DNA from: Flavobacterium akiainvivens | GTDB taxonomy: Bacteria; Bacteroidota; Bacteroidia; Flavobacteriales; Flavobacteriaceae | DNA: 64,000 nucleotides | NCBI RefSeq assembly: GCF_001278115.1 | Contig: NZ_LIYD01000005.1 | Coordinates: 4,125,813 to 4,189,812, forward strand | Direction: 5' to 3' | Shown here: in pieces, positions 14,861 to 22,237 of the stretch | Layout: the number at the start of each line of letters is the position of its first letter | Position numbering within the stretch: position 1 is the first letter of the stretch | The notes under the pieces: generated by a model | The model's input: the letters and a program-made list of their open reading frames with translations, nothing else | Database searches by the model: none | What the model was told of the DNA's origin: nothing | Program-made: the position numbers and the translations under genes

Positions 14861-15538
14861 TCACGAAATTACCGGCAACTCATCTACACGTATTATACCG
14901 TGCTGAATGGCATAAATAACCAGGCCTGCTATATTTTTAGCGCCTGTTTTGGCAAACAGGTTGTTTTTATGCCCTTCGGCGGTGCGCTGGGTTATAAAAA
15001 GCAGGTCGCCAATTTCTTTGGCCGTTTTTTGCTGACAGATAAGCTTTAGTACCTCTACTTCGCGTTCGCTAAGCCCTTCTTCGTCACTAAGGGCGGGGCG
15101 TGGGGCGTTAGTAGGTATCTGGGTGCGCAGTGCGGCAAGCTGGTCATCTTTAAAGTAATAACCCTGCTGTTGCACCGTGCGGATAATAGTAACCAGCTCA
15201 ACCGGCGATATTCCTTTAGGTAAAAATGCCGATACCCCTGTTTTAAGCATAAAACCCATAAACGATTTCTGGTAGTGCGATGATACTACAATAACCTTAA
15301 TATCCGGCCAGCGCTGTTTAAGCTTCTCGGTAGCTTCTATACCATCCATACCGGCCATTTTAAGGTCTAATAAGGCAACATCGGGCAGGGTGGTGGCATC
15401 TGTTAGCTTTTGCAGGAGTTCGTCTCCACTGCCGGCTGTAAACAGCACTTCTATACCGTCAAGGCTTTGCAGGTAGTTTTGCAACAGGCTAACAATAAGG
15501 GCATCATCGTCGGTTATGGTTATTTTTATGGTTTCCAT
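14861..15538 (-). CDS. NarL/FixJ-type response regulator with LuxR HTH
   Basis: A 225-aa protein from the ATG at 15538 (METIKITITDDDALIV). The receiver domain has the acidic pair in ITDDDA, the phospho-acceptor Asp in ALLDLKMAGMDG and the later conserved Lys near FLPKGI. The C-terminal LuxR-type DNA-binding domain reads GLSEREVEVLKLICQQKTAKE and TQRTAEGHKNN. An upstream GTG/TTG-type start at 15556 would only add six residues. It lies 46 nt downstream of its partner histidine kinase. The target genes are unknown. Confidence 0.92.
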   Translation of the reverse strand: METIKITITDDDALIVSLLQNYLQSLDGIEVLFTAGSGDELLQKLTDATTLPDVALLDLKMAGMDGIEATEKLKQRWPDIKVIVVSSHYQKSFMGFMLKTGVSAFLPKGISPVELVTIIRTVQQQGYYFKDDQLAALRTQIPTNAPRPALSDEEGLSEREVEVLKLICQQKTAKEIGDLLFITQRTAEGHKNNLFAKTGAKNIAGLVIYAIQHGIIRVDELPVIS

Positions 15539-15584
15539 AAGTGTGTAATCCCACAAGAGGAAGGCATTTAAGGTTGATTATTGG

Positions 15585-16343
15585 TTATGCGGCAAGGTTA
15601 ACGGCTACAACGGCACGTGTGCCTTTGCCCGGTGCCGACCGTAGCAGATAGCGCCCATTTAGGTATTGTGCCCTCATTTCAAGGCTGTTAAGTCCAAGTC
15701 CGTTTTTTAGGATGGTGGTGTCAAAGCCTTTGCCATTATCTTTAAACAGCAAGATAATGCTTTTTTCGGTTTGGCGGTAGGTTACCTGCAATTGTGTTGC
15801 ACCACTGTGTTTTATAACATTTGTAAGCAGTTCCTGGGCTATGCGCAGCAGCTGTATTTTGTTTTCGGGCGTGAGGTCTATTTGCGCACGTATATCAGGC
15901 CTGTAAGTGATATCCAGCTTTTGTTGCCATGGGTCGAGCAGGTTATCCAGCAAATCGTGCATGGGGCTAAAATCCAACAGCGGGGGGGTAAGGTCGTGCG
16001 ATATGCGGCGGGCTTCGGCAATACTGTCGCCCAGCAGGCCTTCAACCTCAACAGGTGTGGCACCCACCTGGCTTTTCATGCGCACAAGGGTAAGGCGGCC
16101 TATAAGCCCGTCATGCAGGTCGGCAGCAATGCGTGTGCGTTCGCGTTCCTGGGCTACAAGTGCGGTTTCCACCAGTTTTTTTTGATGTTCCACCTGCAGG
16201 CGTGCCTGGCGTAGGTTAGCCTGCATCATGCGTTTATAGCCGGAATGCATAATTTTAACAACAAATAAGAGTATGGTAACTACCATTACCACACTTATAG
16301 CAATCCAAAGCGCAATAACGTTTGGGTCCTGCCATTTCTCCAT
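15585..16343 (-). CDS. NarX-type sensor histidine kinase with one membrane helix
   Basis: A 252-aa protein from the ATG at 16343 (MEKWQDPNVIALW); a longer start is excluded because a -7 box lies at 16402-16395. A single membrane helix (about residues 10-33) is followed by the HisKA_3 dimerisation segment with phospho-acceptor His in RTRIAADLHDGLIGRLTLVR and an HATPase_c domain (NVIKHSGATQLQV, then DNGKGFD and GLGLNSLEMRAQYL). There is no extracytoplasmic sensor domain, so it probably senses within the membrane or through a partner. It is paired with the LuxR-type regulator downstream. Confidence 0.9.
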   Translation of the reverse strand: MEKWQDPNVIALWIAISVVMVVTILLFVVKIMHSGYKRMMQANLRQARLQVEHQKKLVETALVAQERERTRIAADLHDGLIGRLTLVRMKSQVGATPVEVEGLLGDSIAEARRISHDLTPPLLDFSPMHDLLDNLLDPWQQKLDITYRPDIRAQIDLTPENKIQLLRIAQELLTNVIKHSGATQLQVTYRQTEKSIILLFKDNGKGFDTTILKNGLGLNSLEMRAQYLNGRYLLRSAPGKGTRAVVAVNLAA

Positions 16344-16394
16344 AATGAAGCAATTAAGATAATTAAATAGAATGAAGAGGTCACCTTCTGGTGT

Positions 16395-16402
16395 CAAAAG
16401 TA
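16395..16402 (-). promoter_or_regulatory. -7 box of the two-component operon
   Basis: TACTTTTG on the minus strand, about 50 nt before the kinase ATG at 16343. It supports that start over the in-frame one at 16397. Confidence 0.55.
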
Positions 16403-16473
16403 CTATTTTAAATACAATAAAGACTGGTAAAACTACATAAAGTGCCTATATGCAGGTATCTTAGCTGCTATAG

Positions 16474-17139
16474 TTATGCAAGCATTGCCTTTGAAGGGAT
16501 TTTAAGCATTTTAAACCCAAGGTAAGAATAAAGCAGTATAAGTAATGATACATGGCCGGTCCAGAAATAAAACTTAACATCGCTGCTGGCATTTACCATA
16601 AAATTAAAAGGCAGGAAAAATACTGTATTCACAGTAAAATAGACCAAAAACGCCATATTTAGCCTGAAATTGCCCCATTGCTGCTCGCGGAAACGATTCA
16701 TGCGTTCCTGCATATAAGCCAGTGCCATAAGTATTATTATAAAGTTATCTACCACCTTGGCATACGGCTGGAAGTCTTTTACCACAATTTGGTTAAATAC
16801 ATACAGCAAAGCTATTTCTGCGGTTATGTATACCAACCCGAGTATTCCCAGTATAAGTAGTGGCAAATGCCTTTTCCTGAACATAACCTTTTGATATAAG
16901 TATATCATAAAACCCAGTTCTGTAAGACTGTAAATGTGCAGCATTATAAAGTTATTGCCCCATTTGTAGCCTATGTAGTCACTAAGTAAATCAGTAACAA
17001 ACATAAGTGCCAGGTAAGCCATTACTAATTTTTGTAAAGGCCCTAATTTTTTAAAATTAATACAGCCGGCAACGAGGCCAATAGTTAAAATTACCGGCGT
17101 GCAATCTGCCAGTAATTCAGAAATTTCGCGTGGAGTCAT
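16474..17139 (-). CDS. Seven-helix membrane protein of unknown function, copy A
   Basis: A 221-aa protein with about seven membrane helices: VILTIGLVAG, LVMAYLALMFV, MLHIYSLTELGFMIYLY, LLILGILGLVYITA, FIIILMALAYM, LVYFTVNTVFFLPFNFMV and VSLLILLYSYLGF. Charged loops include YQKVMFRKRHLP and MQERMNRFREQQWGNFRLN. The gene at 17278 is a clear paralog with the same loops. No catalytic motif is apparent, and there is no retinal Lys in the last helix, so it is not a rhodopsin. It sits upstream of the two-component genes on the same strand with its own -7 box. Confidence 0.75.
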   Translation of the reverse strand: MTPREISELLADCTPVILTIGLVAGCINFKKLGPLQKLVMAYLALMFVTDLLSDYIGYKWGNNFIMLHIYSLTELGFMIYLYQKVMFRKRHLPLLILGILGLVYITAEIALLYVFNQIVVKDFQPYAKVVDNFIIILMALAYMQERMNRFREQQWGNFRLNMAFLVYFTVNTVFFLPFNFMVNASSDVKFYFWTGHVSLLILLYSYLGFKMLKIPSKAMLA

Positions 17140-17186
17140 TGTAATAAGCGGGTGTAAGGGGTCGTCGGCCTTATCCCTGATAACTG

Positions 17187-17194
17187 CAAATGTA
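17187..17194 (-). promoter_or_regulatory. -7 box of the seven-helix protein A gene
   Basis: TACATTTG on the minus strand, 48 nt before the ATG at 17139. No TTG is seen at the expected distance. Confidence 0.5.
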
Positions 17195-17230
17195 GTTTTA
17201 TAATATGTAATATACTACTGTTTGCAGTAA

Positions 17231-17259
17231 TAAAAAAGACAGGAGGTTATCCTGTCTTT
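17231..17259 (-). terminator. Terminator of the seven-helix protein B gene
   Basis: AAAGACAGG/CCTGTCTTT, a 9-bp stem with a 7-nt loop, followed on the minus strand by a run of T. It lies 19 nt after the stop of the gene at 17278. Confidence 0.8.
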
Positions 17260-17277
17260 AGTTATAATTTGAATAAA

Positions 17278-17949
17278 TTATTGTCCTTTTTTTAATTTAT
17301 TGAAACTATTGTTAATTATCTCAAATGTCAAATAAAGGTAAAATAGTGCCAATATGGTTAAATGCCCCGCAAAGAAATAAAACTTAGTTATGGTGCCGGC
17401 ATTGACCATAAAATTAAACGGCAGGAAAAACAACGTGTTGATAGTAAAAAACACTAAAAATATTATGTTTAGCCTGAAATTACCCCACTCTTTTTCCTGA
17501 AAATGGTTTACTCTTTCAGATATAAATGCCAATGCAAAAAGAATTATTATAAAATTGTCTGCCACTTTTGCATAAGGCGAAAAATCTTTTAAGGATAACC
17601 CTTTAAAAACAAAAATTAAAAGCATTTCTGCAAAAATATAACATAGCCCTGCAATGCCCAGTATAGTAAGAAACCGTTGTGGCTTTCTGAACATTTCTTT
17701 TTTGTAGAGATAGAGCATAAAGCTGAGTTCGACAAAGCTGTAAATATGTAACAAGATCATATTGTTGTCACTCCACTTCTCTATAATATAGCTTAGAGCT
17801 TCAATGGTAAGCATGAAACCCATATAGCACATAAGACTTTTAGTCAGCGTATTTAATCTTTTATAAATAAATACACTGACTGTTAGTCCTATTATAAGAG
17901 CCAAAGGGGATAGATACTGAAGTAAAATGCTAAACTCGTATATATCCAT
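17278..17949 (-). CDS. Seven-helix membrane protein of unknown function, copy B
   Basis: A 223-aa protein, paralogous to the gene at 16474. Shared landmarks in the same order are MLLHIYSFVELSFMLYLYKK, MFRKPQRF, FSPYAKVADNFIIILFALAF, EWGNFRLN and LFFLPFNFMVNAG. It has seven predicted helices and a Lys-rich tail KKLKKGQ. It appears more A/T-rich than copy A, so the duplication is probably old or one copy drifted. Each copy has its own terminator or promoter, so they are expressed separately. The function is unknown. Confidence 0.75.
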   Translation of the reverse strand: MDIYEFSILLQYLSPLALIIGLTVSVFIYKRLNTLTKSLMCYMGFMLTIEALSYIIEKWSDNNMILLHIYSFVELSFMLYLYKKEMFRKPQRFLTILGIAGLCYIFAEMLLIFVFKGLSLKDFSPYAKVADNFIIILFALAFISERVNHFQEKEWGNFRLNIIFLVFFTINTLFFLPFNFMVNAGTITKFYFFAGHLTILALFYLYLTFEIINNSFNKLKKGQ

Positions 17950-17958
17950 AATAAATTT

Positions 17959-18552
17959 CTAAACTAAAGACAGTAAATAGTATGAATTAGTAAGTGTTTG
18001 AGGCATAGGTGGTACTGTATGAGCAAAATCATAGCTATACACTTCGGTATCGTTCATGTTAGTTACTACAACATCGGCTGCAAGCCCGGTTGTAGCAGCA
18101 GCACGCTTTTTAAGGGCAAGGTTAACGCGCACGGTGCTGGTTTCAAAGTCTTCGGCAGGTATTTTAAATGCAAGGAACATACCGTTTGTAGTAGGCACCT
18201 GTGCCGGTATCCAGGTTTCGTAATCGTTTATCCAGCGCTCGCACATTTCCTGGGCTACTAACACAGGCAATACATTGCCACCGCCCAGCAGCCAGTGCTG
18301 TATGGGGCAAACGGCTATATAATTAGTAATGTCTGTTGTACTGCTTGTGTCATAATGGCTTGGTATCACAAAAAATATAAGTTCGCCTTTGTCGTTTATC
18401 CCGGGGTAAGCATGTACATTATCAGAGGTGTGCAGGTGTGACTTCATATAGTCAAAATAAGAGCCCTGCTTGTACAGTTCTACAAGGGCATTGCCGTCAT
18501 TAATAATGTTGTTGTAGGCCTTCATGGCGGTAGTAATCTCTGTAAGCGTCAT
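17959..18552 (-). CDS. Hypothetical protein, 197 aa
   Basis: A 197-aa soluble protein beginning MTLTEITTAMKAYNNIIND, without a signal peptide or membrane helix. Features that can be seen are an N-terminal helical part, a central aromatic segment WLLGGGNVLPVLVAQEMCER, a WINDYETWIP segment, and a C-terminal half that is rich in beta-strand-forming residues. No family is recognised. It ends 9 nt before the start of copy B of the membrane-protein pair and is on the same strand, so the two may be co-transcribed. Confidence 0.65.
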   Translation of the reverse strand: MTLTEITTAMKAYNNIINDGNALVELYKQGSYFDYMKSHLHTSDNVHAYPGINDKGELIFFVIPSHYDTSSTTDITNYIAVCPIQHWLLGGGNVLPVLVAQEMCERWINDYETWIPAQVPTTNGMFLAFKIPAEDFETSTVRVNLALKKRAAATTGLAADVVVTNMNDTEVYSYDFAHTVPPMPQTLTNSYYLLSLV

Positions 18553-18880
18553 AGAGTTAAAAATTTTGAGGTTGTGAATACTATTGTTGTCTGTTTTTTT
18601 AACGGATGCTTAACAAATTTATGTTATTTAACCGAATAAAAATAGTGCGTACCCATAAAATAAATATTACTTAAACTTAGAGCCTGCAAGGGTTTTAAAG
18701 TGTAAAGACAATTTTATATACGTTTTATCGATAAAATATCAAATATTGATATGAGAGTTGCATAAATGTTAAAATTATTTTGGCTCAGAAGTTTAATTGC
18801 TATATCTTGGCTTTGTAAATCAGTGTTTTAGGTTAAAACATCGATTTGTAAAAAAGGAAGAAACACAAAACACAATTTTT
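18553..18880. other. 328-nt divergent intergenic region with two palindromes
   Basis: An A/T-rich spacer between a minus-strand gene start and the plus-strand lipocalin-like pseudogene. It holds two abutting palindromes at 18723-18752 (listed separately). No complete TTG/TAnnTTTG promoter is seen, although TATATCTTGG near 18801 resembles a -7 region. Confidence 0.5.
18723..18752. promoter_or_regulatory. Twin palindromes, possible operator
   Basis: TTTTATCGATAAAA (18723-18736) is a perfect 14-bp palindrome. It shares its last A with ATATCAA-ATA-TTGATAT (18736-18752), a second perfect palindrome with 7-bp arms. The regulator is unknown. Confidence 0.4.
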
Positions 18881-19358
18881 ATGAAAAAACTGTTCTACCT
18901 GTACAGCCTGCTGTGCGGCGTGGCCGCATTTGCGCAAAGTATTGCCTCTAAAGAACTTTTGGGAACCTGGAAAGTAGATGTTATTACAACACCCGACCTT
19001 ACTGTTGATATGCAAAGCATGGAAGTAACACTTTCGCCTGAAACCCTTGAATGGGCTAAGAAAAAGAACAAAAGTACTGATGGCTTAAAGAAAGATGCCC
19101 TTAAAAATGCCCGCGGTTATACAGGTGTAACTTATTCATTTTTACCTCAAGGGGTATATAAAGAACAAAAACCGGGCCGTTAAGCAGCCGGTTACTGCCG
19201 AATATGAGCTGACAAGTTCCGGCGGGCAAAATGTTATTTATATATATTATGATGAAGAAGATAATGAAGATATGTTTTATGTGTCCTACAAAAATGAAAA
19301 GCTTTATCTTGAGTATGACGAGGTTGAGGTTACATTAATTTGCAGCCGTGCCCAATAG
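18881..19358 (+). pseudogene. Frameshifted lipocalin-like protein gene
   Basis: The ATG at 18881 opens a signal peptide MKKLFYLYSLLCGVAAFAQ and the family core KELLGTWKVDVITTPD (GxW). The frame stops at 19183 after …GVYKEQKPGR. The next forward frame continues at once with AVKQPVTAEYELTSSGGQN and a full family C-terminus (NEKLYLEYDEVEVTLICS) to a stop at 19358. The break falls in or beside the AAAAA run in GAACAAAAACCGG near 19166: removing one A restores a frame of about 158 codons. It is either a real pseudogene, a slippage-controlled gene or a sequencing error. It is the only copy outside the two arrays. Confidence 0.78.
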
Positions 19359-19433
19359 TGGGTGTATTGAAATTTTTTATATATTTACACCACATCCTCC
19401 TTATTAAATTACTGGCTAATTGTCAATAATTTA

Positions 19434-19727
19434 ATGGTACTACTTATGCCCGATTTTGAAAAGAATGCCCTCACATTCAGCTATCGGTGGAGTGAAGCCG
19501 AGCAAAGCTGCCGCCATATATTACATGGCTCTGAAGACTGCATAGACCGTACAAACGGCTATCAGGTGCTTGATTTTATCAACCGGTTTATGATGCTTTA
19601 TGGTCTTATAAGCCAGGATTCGTTTAACCGTGCGGAAATACTTATTTACCAGCACATGCCCAAGCGCATTAATACACGCAGCGAAATGAAGCTGTGGCTA
19701 AGCAAAAGCTGGAACAAACGCCTTTAA
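19434..19727 (+). CDS. Small hypothetical protein, 97 aa
   Basis: A 93- to 97-aa soluble protein; ATG at 19434 or 19446 (MPDFEKNALTFSYRWSEAE). It has two Cys (QSCRHIL, EDCIDR) and a basic C-terminus KLWLSKSWNKRL. No family is recognised. It follows the pseudogene after 75 nt, and its TAA overlaps the stop of the convergent GSCFA gene (TTTAA shared). The coding composition looks normal for this genome. Confidence 0.6.
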   Translation: MVLLMPDFEKNALTFSYRWSEAEQSCRHILHGSEDCIDRTNGYQVLDFINRFMMLYGLISQDSFNRAEILIYQHMPKRINTRSEMKLWLSKSWNKRL

Positions 19728-20680
19728 AACTGTATGTGCGGGTGCTGCTGTTGTAGTTTTTGTATACGTGCGCTTAGTTTTTCTTTAAACTCAATGTACT
19801 GTGCCCCGTCAGGGTTATAAGGGCGGTGCAGCAGGCTTTTTTGTATGGCATCGGCCTCTTTCATTACAGGTTGCGATGCCGGGCTTACCCATGCCTGTGC
19901 AAAGCGTTCCCAAATGTAATTGATTGCTGTAAGGCTTGGGTGCACAAGGTCTTCGGTATAAAAGCGGTAATCGCGCAGCTCATCCATCATTATTTCATAA
20001 GCAGGGAAATAGGCAGTGTTCAGTGTGCGGTGTTCAGTGTTCAGTACAGTATGCAATGCCGTAATGAGGTGTGCCTTGCTGCGTTGGTTTTCTGTAAAAC
20101 CGTCTTTTATATGCCTTACCGGCGATATGGTAAAAATAATTGTTGCCTTATTATTTATTTCGGCTATAAGGTTTATTATGTCTTTCAGGCTTTGTTGTAT
20201 CGCCTCAACCGGTAAAAGTTCTTTATCAAATTCTTTTTGTGGTACTTTATGGCAATTGGCTACCAGGCTACTGCTTGCAGTGTTGCGATAAACCCATGCT
20301 GTGCCCAGTGTAATTATTACATGGGTAGCGTTTTTAAGGGTTTCTGCGGTATTTAAAATTGCGTGGTTAAGGTTGTGTAGTATTGTGTCTTTATCGGGGC
20401 TGCTAAGGTCAGAATGCGCGTCAAAACAATGCCAGCGCTCGTTGTGGTAAAAGATATCAGCCTCGGTAAACTCTTTTTGGTTTACAGCATGGCTAATAAA
20501 TGTTTCTATTGCCTGGGGGTGAAACAGTATGCCAAACGGGTTGGTGCTATTCCTGAACTTAAAATAATCAAGCTTTTGGCCCATATTTACTGCAAAGCAT
20601 GAACCTAAAGACAGTATGCGCGAATTGTAATCAATCTGCGGACTTCCGGCCTGTATGGGTATTTGCGTGGTAAACTGCAT
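19724..20680 (-). CDS. GSCFA-domain protein (SGNH-like hydrolase family)
   Basis: A 318-aa protein carrying the name-giving motif ILSLGSCFAVNMGQKLDYF near residues 27-45 and a C-terminal block IMMDELRDYRFYTEDLVHPS with a conserved Asp-x-x-His-Pro pattern. GSCFA proteins resemble SGNH/GDSL esterases; the substrate is unknown. The DNA for residues about 213-222 consists of four heptamers of the TGAACAC type, in frame (LNTEHRTLNT), the same unit as the intergenic array near 31 kb. It is the last gene of the alaS operon, 11 nt after the preceding lipoprotein gene. Confidence 0.9.
   Translation of the reverse strand: MQFTTQIPIQAGSPQIDYNSRILSLGSCFAVNMGQKLDYFKFRNSTNPFGILFHPQAIETFISHAVNQKEFTEADIFYHNERWHCFDAHSDLSSPDKDTILHNLNHAILNTAETLKNATHVIITLGTAWVYRNTASSSLVANCHKVPQKEFDKELLPVEAIQQSLKDIINLIAEINNKATIIFTISPVRHIKDGFTENQRSKAHLITALHTVLNTEHRTLNTAYFPAYEIMMDELRDYRFYTEDLVHPSLTAINYIWERFAQAWVSPASQPVMKEADAIQKSLLHRPYNPDGAQYIEFKEKLSARIQKLQQQHPHIQF
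20016..20043 (-). repeat. TGAACAC heptamers inside the GSCFA gene
   Basis: On the minus strand four consecutive heptamers read TGAACAC, TGAACAC, CGCACAC, TGAACAC. The unit is the same as in 31049-31076. Since 7 is not a multiple of 3, each heptamer sits in a different reading phase; the 28 nt are tolerated in a variable loop. Confidence 0.75.
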
Positions 20681-20691
20681 AGTGCTGCGGT

Positions 20692-21486
20692 TTAGTTGTA
20701 AATATACTGCCTTGCCACACCATTGCTGTGCGACTCCTGTGCCGGGTAGCCGTTAGCGCCTTCCTGGTAGGTGTAAGTTATGGTAGTGCCGGTTTCTTCG
20801 GGGCCGTTTTCGCCCTGTGTGGTTATTACGGTTGTAACCGAAGCTATAGTGTTTGGCCCGCCTTGAAGCTGTGCCAGGTAAAGCCCTTCATAACTAAAAA
20901 CATTTTTAAAAGGGGCCTTGCTGCCGTTGTAGGTAATAGTGGTTACTACCGGAAACGGTATAATTTCGTCCTCCTCATCTTCGTCTTCATTAGTAAGCGA
21001 AACAGCCGTTACATTGCCATTGGTAAGGGTTAGTGTACCTTCTTTAATAAAATCATACTGGCCAATTTCATCGCCCTGATATTGCTCAAGGCTTATTGTG
21101 CCGTCTGTATTACGGTCGTAAGTGGTTTTTAGCCCGCTCCAGGTACCATCTCCGTTAGAAGTTATGTGTATGGCCTGTGCCAGCTTTTTATTAAATGTAT
21201 AGCTGAAAATAGTGTATTCGGCAAGTTCGCTGTTAAGGTAAACGTCTTCCTGAACCAGCAGCCCGTTTACATAACTATACTCCCTTACATAGCCCTGAGA
21301 ATCAGTATCGGTAAGCAGCCTGTTGCCATCATAGGTATACGTGTGCGTAATGTTAGTACCGCCAAGGGTTTCCGTCATCTGGGTTACATACACATCTTCC
21401 GGAATGTTATAAACGGGCTCAACGGCATCGTCTTCCTGGCAGGCAGCAAAAAGCACAAGCCCTGCTATGGCAAAAAGCTTCTTCAT
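20692..21486 (-). CDS. Putative lipoprotein, YD-repeat-like, copy A
   Basis: A 264-aa protein with lipobox LFAAC (Cys16), then an acidic linker and beta-rich segments such as HTYTYDGNRLLTDTDSQGY and VREYSYVNGLL, which recall short YD/RHS-like strands. An acidic run NEDEDEEDE lies near the middle. The C-terminus TYTYQEGANGYPAQESHSNG parallels the next gene. It is a paralog of 21488-22225 and separated from it by one nucleotide. It is predicted to be anchored in the envelope; the function is unknown. Confidence 0.72.
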   Translation of the reverse strand: MKKLFAIAGLVLFAACQEDDAVEPVYNIPEDVYVTQMTETLGGTNITHTYTYDGNRLLTDTDSQGYVREYSYVNGLLVQEDVYLNSELAEYTIFSYTFNKKLAQAIHITSNGDGTWSGLKTTYDRNTDGTISLEQYQGDEIGQYDFIKEGTLTLTNGNVTAVSLTNEDEDEEDEIIPFPVVTTITYNGSKAPFKNVFSYEGLYLAQLQGGPNTIASVTTVITTQGENGPEETGTTITYTYQEGANGYPAQESHSNGVARQYIYN

Positions 21487-21487
21487 G

Positions 21488-22225
21488 CTAATAAGTATAG
21501 GTTACTGTATAGGTTTGCCCCGCAGTAGTTACCGTAGCCTGGGCCGGGTAACCGTCTGATGTGTACTGATAATTTGCAGTGGTTTGCACGCCTTCTTCGG
21601 TTGCGGTAATTACATTGTTTATACCGCCCTGCAGGTCGGCCAGGTACATAACGCCAAAATCAGCCACATTGCTTAACGGCGATGCCTGAAAGTCAAAACT
21701 GTAACTGGCTTCAATATCTCCGGTAATAGCGGTTATGTTGTTGTTTATAACCTTGAGAACAAATGTTTGGTCTTCTACGGTTTGAGACTGCTCGTCGCCT
21801 GTGTATTTTACAACGGTAATATCCTGTCCGGCTATGGCATAGGTAAACCTTTCGGCATGGTTGTTAGCCGGGTTTGCAATATCATAATACATATGCACTA
21901 CAGCGTTAAATGCTCCCGAAGCAGCATATTCAAAGGTGCTTTTCCTTACCAGGTTGCCCTCTTCATAATAACGCACTTCGGTTAACGCACCATTTGTAGC
22001 ATAAGAATAACTCTCGTTAGTGCTGTTACTGTGCGAAACTGCCGTAATCCTGTCGCCATCATAAGTATATTGCGATGTAATGCTTTGCCCTGATGCAGGT
22101 GTAACCACCATTTGCCTCAGTAAAACTTCCCCGGTTTCTTCGCCGGGGTTGTAAGGCAGGTCATCATCTGCACAAGATGTAAAAGCCAGTGCGGCAACCA
22201 TTAATATTCCAAAAATCTTTTTCAT
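21488..22225 (-). CDS. Putative lipoprotein, YD-repeat-like, copy B
   Basis: A 245-aa protein with lipobox AFTSC (Cys18) and the same arrangement as copy A: acidic linker DDDLPYNPGEE, strand SQYTYDGDRITAVSHSNST, and C-terminal TTANYQYTSDGYPAQATVT. The shared [N/D]GYPAQ phrase near the end marks the pair. It starts 12 nt after the alaS stop, so it is probably translated from the alaS transcript. No binding or catalytic motif is recognised. Confidence 0.72.
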   Translation of the reverse strand: MKKIFGILMVAALAFTSCADDDLPYNPGEETGEVLLRQMVVTPASGQSITSQYTYDGDRITAVSHSNSTNESYSYATNGALTEVRYYEEGNLVRKSTFEYAASGAFNAVVHMYYDIANPANNHAERFTYAIAGQDITVVKYTGDEQSQTVEDQTFVLKVINNNITAITGDIEASYSFDFQASPLSNVADFGVMYLADLQGGINNVITATEEGVQTTANYQYTSDGYPAQATVTTAGQTYTVTYTY

Positions 22226-22237
22226 AGCAATTTCGGT

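Noticed and set aside
16474..17949. Microbial rhodopsins
   Set aside because: The seven helices fit, but the last helix has no retinal-binding Lys motif and the proton-pathway residues are missing.
18797..18880. Extended start of the broken lipocalin-like gene
   Set aside because: The added residues precede a typical signal peptide that starts at 18881.
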